This document shows positions 6,646 through 12,922 of a DNA stretch of 20,667 bases, in pieces. The notes below the pieces were generated by a model. That model did no database searches. It saw only the letters and a list, made by a program, of their open reading frames with translations, and was not told the origin of the DNA. This stretch comes from an uncultured Novosphingobium sp. Lineage in GTDB: Bacteria; Pseudomonadota; Alphaproteobacteria; Sphingomonadales; Sphingomonadaceae. Made by a program: the position numbers and the translations under genes. The stretch spans positions 1-20,667 of the forward strand of contig CALLNA010000196.1 of NCBI GenBank assembly GCA_938005655.1. The letters are read 5' to 3'. Numbering within the stretch: the first letter of the stretch is position 1; each line of letters starts with the position of its first letter.

Positions 6646-7254
6646 GGCGATGCTTGCCGCCTCGGCCCCGTAGTCGAGCAGGACCGGCTGGATCGCCACG
6701 CCGGCCGGCGGTGGGTCGAAGGCCGAGAGCAAGGCGGACTTGAACGGCAGCAGCCCGGTGCCGTCGCTGGTCGTGCCCTCGGGAAAGATCGTCAGCGCCC
6801 CGCCCTCGCTGATCGCGGCGCGGACCTGCTCGACCTGGCGGTGGACGCTGGCGCGGTCGTGGCGGGCGACGAAGACCGTGTCGTTCATCGCGCAGAGCCA
6901 GCGCAGCAGGGGCACGCCGGCGAGCCCGTCGTGGGCGACGAAGGCCGTGCCGCTGGCCCCCGACAGGGCGAGGATGTCGATCCACGAGACGTGGTTGGCG
7001 AGGAGGAAGGCGCCCTGGTGCGCGCGCCGGCCCTCGACGCGGACCCGCGCCCCGACGATCCAGCAGACCCCGCCGAGGAACCGCCGGGGCCAGGGGCGCG
7101 GCGGGCTGCCCGGGCGGCGCAGGCCGAGCCGCCAGAGATAGTGGAAGGGAATGCAGGTCAGCAGCCAGGCGACCATGGCCGTCAGGCGCACCGCGATCCG
7201 GAGCTTGCCGGTGAGCGGGAGGCCGCGGGGCGGATTGGCGATGGCGGCGGCCAT
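6643..7254 (-). CDS. plsC: 1-acyl-sn-glycerol-3-phosphate acyltransferase (PlsC family), truncated by TAG
   Basis: This membrane-bound enzyme acylates lysophosphatidate to phosphatidate in phospholipid synthesis. The open part is 203 residues. A hydrophobic N-terminal segment lies at about 21-40. The acyltransferase motif NHVSWID has His 88 and Asp 93, a substrate motif occurs near DTVFVAR (125-131), and FPEGT is at 157-161. All catalytic motifs precede the stop, so the truncated protein might keep some activity. It lacks about 56 residues that complete the fold in relatives, and those residues are encoded in frame right after the TAG. The ATG at 7254 lies 17 bases after the fur stop, so the two genes are probably co-transcribed. 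The ribosome site is weak. Confidence 0.85.
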   Translation of the reverse strand: MAAAIANPPRGLPLTGKLRIAVRLTAMVAWLLTCIPFHYLWRLGLRRPGSPPRPWPRRFLGGVCWIVGARVRVEGRRAHQGAFLLANHVSWIDILALSGASGTAFVAHDGLAGVPLLRWLCAMNDTVFVARHDRASVHRQVEQVRAAISEGGALTIFPEGTTSDGTGLLPFKSALLSAFDPPPAGVAIQPVLLDYGAEAASIA

Positions 7255-7271
7255 CTGCGGCGCGCTGGCCC

Positions 7272-7697
7272 CTAGCCGTCCTTGCGGTCCAGCTTGACCC
7301 CGAACAGCTCCATCCGGTGATCGACCAGGCGATAGCCCAGCCGCTCGGCGATCTGGCGTTGCAGCGCCTCCAGCTCGGGGTCGACGAATTCGATGACCTT
7401 GCCGGTCTCGACGTCGATCATGTGGTCATGGTGCGCCTCGGGCGCGGCCTCGTAGCGGGCGCGGCCGTCGCCGAAGTCGTGGCGGTCGAGGATGCCGGCC
7501 TCCTCGAACAGGCGGACGGTGCGATAGACCGTGGCGATCGAGATGCCCTTGTCGATCGCCGAGGCGCGCTGGTGCAGCTCGTCCACGTCGGGATGGTCGT
7601 CGGCTTCCGACAGGACCCGCGCGATCACGCGCCGCTGCTCCGTGATGCGGAGGCCGCGTTGCTGGCAGAGGGCTTCGATGTCGATAGGCTGGTGCAC
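7272..7697 (-). CDS. fur: Ferric uptake regulator family repressor (Fur)
   Basis: This 141-residue metal-dependent repressor has an N-terminal winged helix (about 9-83, including RITEQRRVIARVL and ISIATVYRTVRLFEEAG). The dimerisation/metal domain begins at about 86, with the His cluster HHDHM (89-93) and further ligands around Glu 103, Glu 110 and His 127. The CxxC pairs that bind structural zinc in many Fur proteins are absent, as in other alphaproteobacterial members. The start is taken as GTG 7697, giving the usual short N-terminus (M-HQPIDIEAL). The frame extends 59 codons further upstream, but that part runs through the terminator hairpin and into mucR and does not look like protein. plsC follows by 17 bases. 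Confidence 0.93.
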   Translation of the reverse strand: MHQPIDIEALCQQRGLRITEQRRVIARVLSEADDHPDVDELHQRASAIDKGISIATVYRTVRLFEEAGILDRHDFGDGRARYEAAPEAHHDHMIDVETGKVIEFVDPELEALQRQIAERLGYRLVDHRMELFGVKLDRKDG

Positions 7698-7710
7698 GGG
7701 ATACTCGAAT

Positions 7711-7747
7711 AAGAAAACGCCGCGCCGGATATTAGGCCGGCGCGGCG
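7711..7747 (-). terminator. Intrinsic terminator after mucR, immediately before fur
   Basis: On the minus strand CGCCGCGCCGG and CCGGCGCGGCG form a perfect 11-pair GC-rich stem with an 8-base loop, followed by TTTTCTT. This is the clearest factor-independent terminator in the window. It serves mucR, whose stop is at 7789. Its T tract ends 13 bases before the fur GTG, so any fur message starting upstream must read through it. Confidence 0.85.
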
Positions 7748-7756
7748 ATTCTGCAA

Positions 7757-7774
7757 CCGCGGGCGCGCCCGCGG
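7757..7774. repeat. Perfect 18-base palindrome between mucR and fur
   Basis: CCGCGGGCG is followed directly by its reverse complement CGCCCGCGG. It lies between the mucR stop and the terminator hairpin. With no loop bases it is more plausible as a protein site or a cruciform than as a stable RNA hairpin, though a shortened stem could form in RNA. Confidence 0.6.
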
Positions 7775-7788
7775 CGGGATAAAACGGG

Positions 7789-8223
7789 TCAGGCCTTGGG
7801 CTTGCGGCCGCGGCGGGCGCCCGGCTTGCGGCCGAGACCGATCTTCTTCGCCAGCTCGCGGCGCTTCTCGGCATAGTTGGGGGCGACCATCGGATAGTCG
7901 GCGGGCAGGTTCCAGCGCGCGCGATACTGTTCCGGGGTCATGTTGTAATGCGTCATCAGGTGGCGCTTCAGCATCTTCAGCTTCTTGCCGTCCTCGAGGC
8001 AGACGATGTGATCGGGCTTGACCGAGGCGCGGATCGAGACCGCCGGCTCCGGCGGGGTCTCGGCAGCGGGGGCCGGAGCGCCCAGACCCGCAAGCGCGCC
8101 GTAAACATTATTGATGAGCACCGAAAGCTCATCCACCGCCACGCTATTGTTGCTGACATGCGCCGCCACGATGTCCGAAGTAAGCGTGATCAGCGTTTCG
8201 TTCATGTCCGTCTGGTTTTCCAT
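7789..8223 (-). CDS. mucR: MucR/Ros-family zinc-finger transcriptional regulator
   Basis: This 144-residue DNA-binding protein belongs to the alphaproteobacterial Ros/MucR family, whose members regulate exopolysaccharide, motility and cell-cycle genes and often repress their own promoter. The N-terminal oligomerisation region (about 1-48) contains LITLTSDIVAAHVSNN. The zinc finger has the Cys-Asp-His-His arrangement in CLEDGKKLKMLKRHLMTH, with Cys 75, Asp 78, His 88 and His 92. It is followed by the family signature YNMTPEQYRARWNLPADYPM and a basic Lys/Arg/Gly-rich tail. ATG 8223 is preferred, with AAGGGG upstream; the frame runs 25 codons further up but without family resemblance. A strong terminator follows the gene. 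Confidence 0.95.
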   Translation of the reverse strand: MENQTDMNETLITLTSDIVAAHVSNNSVAVDELSVLINNVYGALAGLGAPAPAAETPPEPAVSIRASVKPDHIVCLEDGKKLKMLKRHLMTHYNMTPEQYRARWNLPADYPMVAPNYAEKRRELAKKIGLGRKPGARRGRKPKA

Positions 8224-8396
8224 GGCTAGGCCCCTTGCCTGGCGACGAACTTGCCGGCGTCCGTCTGCTACCTGATCGCATCGTGCGACGACCGGCAATT
8301 ACTCCATTGCGGACCATTTACAAGGACGAAATGTGGACGCCTTCAATGAATTTTTGGTCATCTCAGGGGAAATACCAGTAAATCATCGTCATCGAT
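8224..8396 (-). promoter_or_regulatory. mucR upstream region with possible promoter
   Basis: This 173-base gap between rimI and mucR is visibly richer in A/T than its surroundings, especially at 8300-8400. On the minus strand TTGAAG (8346-8341) and TGTAAA (8322-8317) are separated by 18 bases and could be -35 and -10 elements for mucR. The nearby A/T-rich stretch (around 8345-8360) fits the loose preference of MucR proteins for T-A-rich sites, which would suit autoregulation. Both points are inference. Confidence 0.35.
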
Positions 8397-8852
8397 CTAC
8401 AGGCTGTACCGAAAGCTGATGGCGTCGATCCGTGTTCCCGATGAAGTTCGGTAGTAGTTCGGACGCTCTCCGACGGGCTCGAATCCATGTGCCCGGTACA
8501 AGCGCTCGGCAGGATTGCCGCGACGCATCTCGAGATGGATATGGACTATGCCGCGCGCGCGGCAGTCCCGGAACAGCAGTTCCAGCATCTTCGCGCCGAG
8601 GCCCCGGCGGCGGAATTCCGGCGAAACCGCGAATAAAAGCAGCTCTTCTTCATCGAGCGTGGTGCGCGACAAAGTAAAACCGGCGGCTTCTTCGTCGTCG
8701 ACCGGCGAAGCGCCGTCCGCCCCGAGCAGGATCGCATGGCAATTGCCCGCCAGCAACGCGCCTTCGACCTGAACGCGATTCCACGCCTCGCCGTATTCGG
8801 GGTCGAAGGCGGCGGCCATGACTTCCATGATCCGGTCGACATCGTCCCTCAT
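8397..8852 (-). CDS. rimI: Ribosomal-protein S18 alanine N-acetyltransferase-like GNAT protein (RimI)
   Basis: This 151-residue GNAT acetyltransferase probably uses acetyl-CoA to modify N-terminal amines. It shows a central strand DEEELLLFAVSPEFRRRGLGAKMLELLF, in which R-R-G-L-G (82-86) is the acetyl-CoA pyrophosphate loop, and the C-terminal RimI signature NPAERLYRAHGFEPVGERPNYY (113-134), broken here only for length. Its ATG overlaps the tsaB stop by four bases (ATGA, 8849-8852). The tsaB-rimI pairing is common in bacteria and supports the call. Without that context the substrate would be uncertain, since RimI-like proteins vary in target. Confidence 0.9.
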   Translation of the reverse strand: MRDDVDRIMEVMAAAFDPEYGEAWNRVQVEGALLAGNCHAILLGADGASPVDDEEAAGFTLSRTTLDEEELLLFAVSPEFRRRGLGAKMLELLFRDCRARGIVHIHLEMRRGNPAERLYRAHGFEPVGERPNYYRTSSGTRIDAISFRYSL

Positions 8853-9466
8853 CGGGACGGCTCCGGCAGGCGGGCGTCGGGCGCGCGGCCGTAGAGCGGC
8901 TGGACGTCGGGCAGGAAATGCGTGTCGCCGAGCAGGCCCAGCTCGCGCGCGTCGGGCCAGAGCGGCAGAGCCTCGCCGTGGCCGCGGGCGGCGACCAGGG
9001 CCGCGGCCTGGCTGCCGGCGATAATCCGCTCGGGCGTCTGCGCGGCGGCATCGTCCGGGCGCAGCGAGGCGAGCGGCCGCGAGGCCAGCCCGTCCGCGGC
9101 GAAGCCCTGGACGAACCATTCGCCGTGGCCGCCGGTCATCGCCGCCGCGACCGGCTCCGCGCCGCCGCGCCGGGCCATGGCCGCGACCAGTGCGAGGGTG
9201 GGATAGCCGACCAGCTCGGCGCGCCAGGCGAGCGCCAGGGCGCGGGCGGCGGCGAGGCCGACGCGGACCCCGGTGAAGCTGCCGGGGCCCAGCGCCACGG
9301 CGATCCGCGGCGCGCGGCCCTTGCCGGGCAGCTTGGCGATCATCGGTACGAGGTGCTCGGCATGGCCGCGCCCGAGCATCCGGAAATCCCCGGCGAGAAG
9401 CCGGCCGTCCTCCAGCAGGGCGACCGAGCACGCCTCGGTCGCGCTGTCGATCGCCAGCGTGAGCAC
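8849..9466 (-). CDS. tsaB: tRNA threonylcarbamoyladenosine biosynthesis protein TsaB
   Basis: This 205-residue ASKHA-fold protein is a non-catalytic partner that binds TsaD and, with TsaE, helps place threonylcarbamoyl on A37 of ANN-decoding tRNAs (t6A). The start MLTLAIDSATEACSVALL is the first part of the ATPase-like fold. HAEHLVP is at 35-41 and the diagnostic GPGSFTGVRVGLAAARAL at 60-77. The C-terminal half is shorter and more variable, as usual for TsaB. The start is GTG 9466, four bases after the nitroreductase stop, with no alternative nearby. It overlaps rimI by four bases, so translational coupling is likely. Confidence 0.95.
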   Translation of the reverse strand: MLTLAIDSATEACSVALLEDGRLLAGDFRMLGRGHAEHLVPMIAKLPGKGRAPRIAVALGPGSFTGVRVGLAAARALALAWRAELVGYPTLALVAAMARRGGAEPVAAAMTGGHGEWFVQGFAADGLASRPLASLRPDDAAAQTPERIIAGSQAAALVAARGHGEALPLWPDARELGLLGDTHFLPDVQPLYGRAPDARLPEPSR

Positions 9467-9470
9467 GGCG

Positions 9471-10076
9471 TCAGACGATCCGGTTGAAGCGCTCGAACTC
9501 CGGGCGGGGCAGGCGCTCGAACACCGTCGCCGGGTCGCCGTAGCCGAGCGTCGAGATCAGGTTGGACTTCACGCTCGGCTGGTCGGCGAAGAATTCGCGG
9601 TCGACCGCGGCGTTGTCGAAGCCCGACATCGGCCCGGTGTCCAGCCCCAGCGCCCGCGCGGCGAGGATGAAGTAGCCGGCCTGGAGCGAGGAGTTGCGCA
9701 TGGCGACCAGCTCGCGCCCGGCGGCGTCGGAGAACACGTCCTTCATCCCCGGCTTGTGCGGGAACAGCCAGGGCAGGTGCTCGTGGAAGTCCAGGTCCAT
9801 GCCGATGATCGCGGTGACGGGGGCCTTGCGGATCTTGTCCGCATTGGTGCCGGAGGAGAGCGCGGCCAGCCGCTCCTTCGCCTCTTGCGAGACGCACCAG
9901 ACGATCCGCGCCGGCAGGATGTTGGCCGAGGTCGGGCCGAACTTCATCAGCTCCCAGATCGCGTGGAGCTGCTCGGTCGCGACCGGCTTGTCGAGATAGC
10001 CGTTGTAGCTGCGCGCCGTGCGGAACAGCAGGTCGAGCGCCGCGTCGTCCAGGGGCTGCTTGAGCGGCTCGGACAT
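9471..10076 (-). CDS. Nitroreductase family protein (malonic semialdehyde reductase RutE-like)
   Basis: This 201-residue FMN-dependent oxidoreductase has the features of the RutE/HadB-like branch. LFRTARSYNGYLDKPV occurs near the N-terminus, MKFGPTSANILPARIVW at 44-60 is the FMN-binding region, NSSLQAGYFILAARALGLDTGPMSGF spans about 128-153 and is the conserved nitroreductase core, and LGYGDP lies at 177-182. The natural substrate cannot be read from sequence. RutE reduces malonic semialdehyde in the uracil Rut pathway, but no other rut gene is present, so a general quinone or aldehyde reductase role is equally possible. Its ATG shares one base with the nfu stop (TGATG), and tsaB follows after four bases. 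Confidence 0.9.
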   Translation of the reverse strand: MSEPLKQPLDDAALDLLFRTARSYNGYLDKPVATEQLHAIWELMKFGPTSANILPARIVWCVSQEAKERLAALSSGTNADKIRKAPVTAIIGMDLDFHEHLPWLFPHKPGMKDVFSDAAGRELVAMRNSSLQAGYFILAARALGLDTGPMSGFDNAAVDREFFADQPSVKSNLISTLGYGDPATVFERLPRPEFERFNRIV

Positions 10077-10651
10077 CAGGCGGCGCGGACTTCGCTGACT
10101 TCGGGGACGTAGTACTTGAGCAGGCCCTCGATCCCCTGCTTGAGCGTCGCCGAGGAGGACGGGCAGCCCGAGCAGGCGCCCTGCATCTGGAGATAGACCA
10201 CGCCCTCGCGGAAGCCGCGATAGACGATGTCGCCGCCGTCGTTGGCCACGGCCGGGCGGACCCGGGTCTCGATGATGTCCTTGATCTGCGCGACGATGTC
10301 GGCGTCGGCCGGATCGTCGCCCAGGTCCTCGTCCACGCCCTCGGCCGGGACGGCGATGCCGTTGCCCGCCGCCAGCAGCGGCGCGCCGCTGGCGAAGTGG
10401 TCGAGCAGCAGCGAGATCACCTGCGGCTTGAGCTGGCTCCAGTCCACGCCCTCGCCCGCCGTGACCGAGACGAAGTCGCGCCCGAAGAACACGCCGGTCA
10501 CGTCGCCCAGCGAGAACAGCGCCTCGGCCAGCGGCGAGGCGGCGGCCTCCTCGTCCGAGGTGAACTCGCGCGTGCCCACGGGCATCACCTGCTCGCCCGG
10601 CAGGAACTTGAGCGTCGCGGGGTTCGGGGTGGTTTCGGTTTCGATGAACAT
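10076..10651 (-). CDS. NifU/Nfu family iron-sulfur cluster carrier
   Basis: This 191-residue cytoplasmic Fe-S scaffold or carrier has two domains. The N-terminal Nfu-N domain (about 1-90) starts MFIETETTPNPATLKFLPG, and the C-terminal NifU domain (about 118-186) contains the cluster-binding ACSGCPSS with Cys 160 and Cys 163. It probably delivers 4Fe-4S clusters to client enzymes; MiaB in the same block is a plausible but unproven client. An AAGG element lies a few bases before ATG 10651, and a longer frame upstream adds nothing Nfu-like. It appears to be the first gene of a tightly packed operon with the nitroreductase, tsaB and rimI. Confidence 0.95.
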   Translation of the reverse strand: MFIETETTPNPATLKFLPGEQVMPVGTREFTSDEEAAASPLAEALFSLGDVTGVFFGRDFVSVTAGEGVDWSQLKPQVISLLLDHFASGAPLLAAGNGIAVPAEGVDEDLGDDPADADIVAQIKDIIETRVRPAVANDGGDIVYRGFREGVVYLQMQGACSGCPSSSATLKQGIEGLLKYYVPEVSEVRAA

Positions 10652-10829
10652 GATGCCTTCGCATGTAGGAGATGCGCGGGGCGGGTCAAGGTGTAGCGCA
10701 GGCCGGAAGGCATGGGGAAAGCATGGGAAAGGCCGCCCGTTCATGCGCCCGACAGGATGGCGATTGCAGGGACGCCGGTCTGGCGCTTCCATCGGGAACC
10801 GCCAGGCAAGGTTTACCGGCCCCCAGTCC

Positions 10830-11603
10830 ATGCCCTCCGCTCCCGGCCTGCCGAGCTATCGCTATGCCCCGTCGCTGCGCACCCGGCTGACGGCCCTGGG
10901 GCTGTCGTTGGCGGTCTGCCTGGCGATCCTGATCGTGCTGATCCGGATGGGCGCGCTGTTGCCCGGCGTGCGCGAGAGCGGCTCGCGGCTGGTCGCGATC
11001 GCCCTCACGCCGAACGCGGCGGAGCGCTCGGCGCGGACTCGCGCCGCTGCCCCGCGGGCGCAGGCGCCGGATCATGCGGCGGCGGAAGTCCGGCCCGTGC
11101 CCCCGCCGGTCCAGCCGCGCGAGGCGCCGGTGCATCAGCCGCCCGCCTTCCTCCAGCTTTCCCGCAGCGACTTCGCCGCGGCGGACATCTCGAAGATGGC
11201 GCGGCGCCCGGCCGGCGGCGGCGATGGCGGCGCGGGCCGGGACAGCGGCAGCGCCTACGGCCCGGGCGAGGGGCCGGGCGGCGCCCGGCTCTACAACGCC
11301 GAATGGTATCGCGAGCCGACCGAGGCCGAGATGGCGACCTACCTGCCGCATCGCGACCTGGCCGGCGGCTGGGCGGTGATCGCCTGCCGCACCGAGGAGC
11401 GCTATCACGTCAGCGATTGCCGCGAGCTGGCCGAATCCCCGCCCGGCTCGGGCCTGTCGCGGGCCCTGCGGCTGGCCGCCTGGCAGTTCCTCGTCCGCCC
11501 GCCCCGGATCGAGGGCAAGCCGGTGATCGGCGCCTGGGTCCGCATCCGCTTCGACTTCACCGCCGCCGTCGCCCACGCCACCGACGATCCCCCGCCCGGA
11601 TAG
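10830..11603 (+). CDS. TonB-like envelope-spanning protein
   Basis: This 257-residue protein has a single N-terminal membrane anchor at about 18-40 (rich in Leu/Ile/Val) and then a Pro/Ala-rich extended region at about 68-105. A Gly-rich linker spans about 128-151, and a C-terminal globular domain (about 155-245) follows. The topology and the end segment SRALRLAAWQFLVRPPRIEG then VIGAWVRIRFDF recall the TonB C-terminal fold. Cys 186 and Cys 197 may pair. The pattern suggests a periplasm-spanning energy-transducer-like protein, but no ExbB/ExbD or receptor gene is adjacent. ATG 10830 lacks a clear ribosome site, and an in-frame ATG at 10743 would add 29 residues. The gene is divergent from nfu across a 178-base gap without a recognised promoter. 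Confidence 0.75.
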   Translation: MPSAPGLPSYRYAPSLRTRLTALGLSLAVCLAILIVLIRMGALLPGVRESGSRLVAIALTPNAAERSARTRAAAPRAQAPDHAAAEVRPVPPPVQPREAPVHQPPAFLQLSRSDFAAADISKMARRPAGGGDGGAGRDSGSAYGPGEGPGGARLYNAEWYREPTEAEMATYLPHRDLAGGWAVIACRTEERYHVSDCRELAESPPGSGLSRALRLAAWQFLVRPPRIEGKPVIGAWVRIRFDFTAAVAHATDDPPPG

Positions 11604-11641
11604 CGATCCGATAGAGGCGCTAATTCCCATTCCCGCCGTCC

Positions 11642-11657
11642 CGCGCTAGGCAGCGCG
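11642..11657 (+). other. Small hairpin before the SDR ribosome site
   Basis: CGCGCT-AGGC-AGCGCG forms a 6-pair stem with a 4-base loop. It ends just before AAGGAG, the ribosome site of the gene starting at 11675. It may influence translation initiation or be incidental. Confidence 0.35.
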
Positions 11658-11674
11658 CGAAGGAGATTCACGAT

Positions 11675-12355
11675 ATGGCGCGTTCGATCATCGTTACCGG
11701 GGGCTTCGGGGTGCTGGGCCAGGCCGTGGCCGAGGCCTTCGCCAGGCAGGGCGACAAGGTCGCGCGGATCGATTTCGCGCCCGCGCCCAAGGTCGCGATC
11801 CCCGGCGCGCTCGACATCGGCGGGGTCGACCTGACCGACGCCGCGGCGACCTCCGCCGCGCTGGAGCAGGTCGCTGCCGCCCATGGCGGGATCGACGTGC
11901 TGGTCAACGTCGCGGGCGGCTTCACCTGGGAGACGCTGGAAGGCGGCTCGCTCGATTCCTGGGCGAAGATGCAGGCGATGAACCTGCTCAGCAACGCCAC
12001 GATCACCAAGCTCGCCCTGCCGCACCTGATCGCCGCGCACGAGGCGCGGGTGGTGAACATCGGCGCGGGCGCGGCGATCAAGGCGGGCATGGGGATGGGC
12101 GCCTATGCCGCCTCCAAGTCCGGCGTCCACCGCCTGACCGAGGCCCTGGCCGAGGAGCTGGCCGGCAAGGGCGTGACCGTCAACGCGATCCTGCCCAGCA
12201 TCATCGTCACGCCGACCAACCGCGCCGACATGCCCGACGCGAACTTCGCCGAATGGGTGAAGCCCGAGGCCATCGCCGAGGTGATCCTGTTCCTCGCCTC
12301 GCCCGCCGCCGCCTCGATCACCGGGGCGCTGATCCCCGTCACCCGCGGGGCCTGA
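11675..12355 (+). CDS. Short-chain dehydrogenase/reductase (SDR) family protein
   Basis: This 226-residue Rossmann-fold oxidoreductase has the cofactor motif TGGFGVLG (8-15), the NAG-equivalent NVAGG (78-82), Asn 103, and the YxxxK pair Tyr 144 / Lys 148 in YAASK. The residue 13 places before the Tyr, normally the catalytic Ser, is Ala 131 (VVNIGAGAA). The enzyme may work with altered chemistry or be a divergent clade member. Asp 33, near the end of the second strand, hints at NAD preference. AAGGAG lies at a normal distance from ATG 11675. The FKBP gene begins four bases after the stop, so the two are probably one transcript. The substrate is unknown. Confidence 0.9.
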   Translation: MARSIIVTGGFGVLGQAVAEAFARQGDKVARIDFAPAPKVAIPGALDIGGVDLTDAAATSAALEQVAAAHGGIDVLVNVAGGFTWETLEGGSLDSWAKMQAMNLLSNATITKLALPHLIAAHEARVVNIGAGAAIKAGMGMGAYAASKSGVHRLTEALAEELAGKGVTVNAILPSIIVTPTNRADMPDANFAEWVKPEAIAEVILFLASPAAASITGALIPVTRGA

Positions 12356-12359
12356 GCCG

Positions 12360-12863
12360 GTGCCGCTCCTCGCCCTGGCGGTCGCCGCCTCCGCCATCAT
12401 CCCCGTGCCGCTCAACCCGGTGATCCCGGCCGAGCAGCGGACCTGCGCGGCCAGGACCGCCTCGGGCCTCGGCTACAGCGTGCTGCGCGCCGCGACCGGG
12501 GACAAGCCGGTCGCGGGCGACGTCGCGCTGATCCGCTACATCGGCTACCTCGCCGCCAGCGGCGAGACCTTCGACCAGAGCGCGGCCGCGCCGCTGCCGG
12601 TCGATGGCGTGATCCCAGGCTTCGGCGAGGGGCTCAAGCTGATCCCCAAGGGCGCGATCTACCGCCTCTGCGTGCCCGCCGCGCAGGGCTACGGCGCGGA
12701 GGCCGCCGGCGCGATCCCGCCCAATTCGGACCTCGTCTTCCAGGTCGAGTTGCTCGACAAGAAGACCATGGCCGAGGTCCAGGCGATGCAGGCGGCGGCG
12801 CAGGCGGCCCCGGCTCCGCAGGCTGCGGGACCCGCGCCGCAGGCCGCGAAGCCCGCGCCGTGA
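12360..12863 (+). CDS. FKBP-type peptidyl-prolyl isomerase, exported
   Basis: This 167-residue protein has a short hydrophobic N-terminus (about 1-17) that looks like a signal sequence, so it probably acts in the periplasm on proline-containing client proteins. The FKBP domain is at about 48-132. It includes IRYIGYLAASGETFDQS, the VIPGFGEGLKLIPKG segment (84-98), and CVPAAQGYGAEAAGAIPPNS leading into DLVFQVELL, which carry the usual active-site aromatic and aliphatic residues. A short Ala/Gln/Pro-rich tail (about 145-167) contains repeats of the PAPQAA type. The start is GTG 12360, four bases after the SDR stop, and no better start exists. Confidence 0.92.
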   Translation: MPLLALAVAASAIIPVPLNPVIPAEQRTCAARTASGLGYSVLRAATGDKPVAGDVALIRYIGYLAASGETFDQSAAAPLPVDGVIPGFGEGLKLIPKGAIYRLCVPAAQGYGAEAAGAIPPNSDLVFQVELLDKKTMAEVQAMQAAAQAAPAPQAAGPAPQAAKPAP

Positions 12864-12922
12864 GGCGAAGGGAGGACGCTATTCACTGGTCCTTCAGGAA
12901 TGGCGTCCCTATACCTTCGGCC

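Noticed and set aside
7698..7874. Upstream extension of fur to an ATG at 7874
   Set aside because: The extension would translate through the terminator hairpin and into mucR and does not look like a Fur N-terminus; GTG 7697 gives the usual length.
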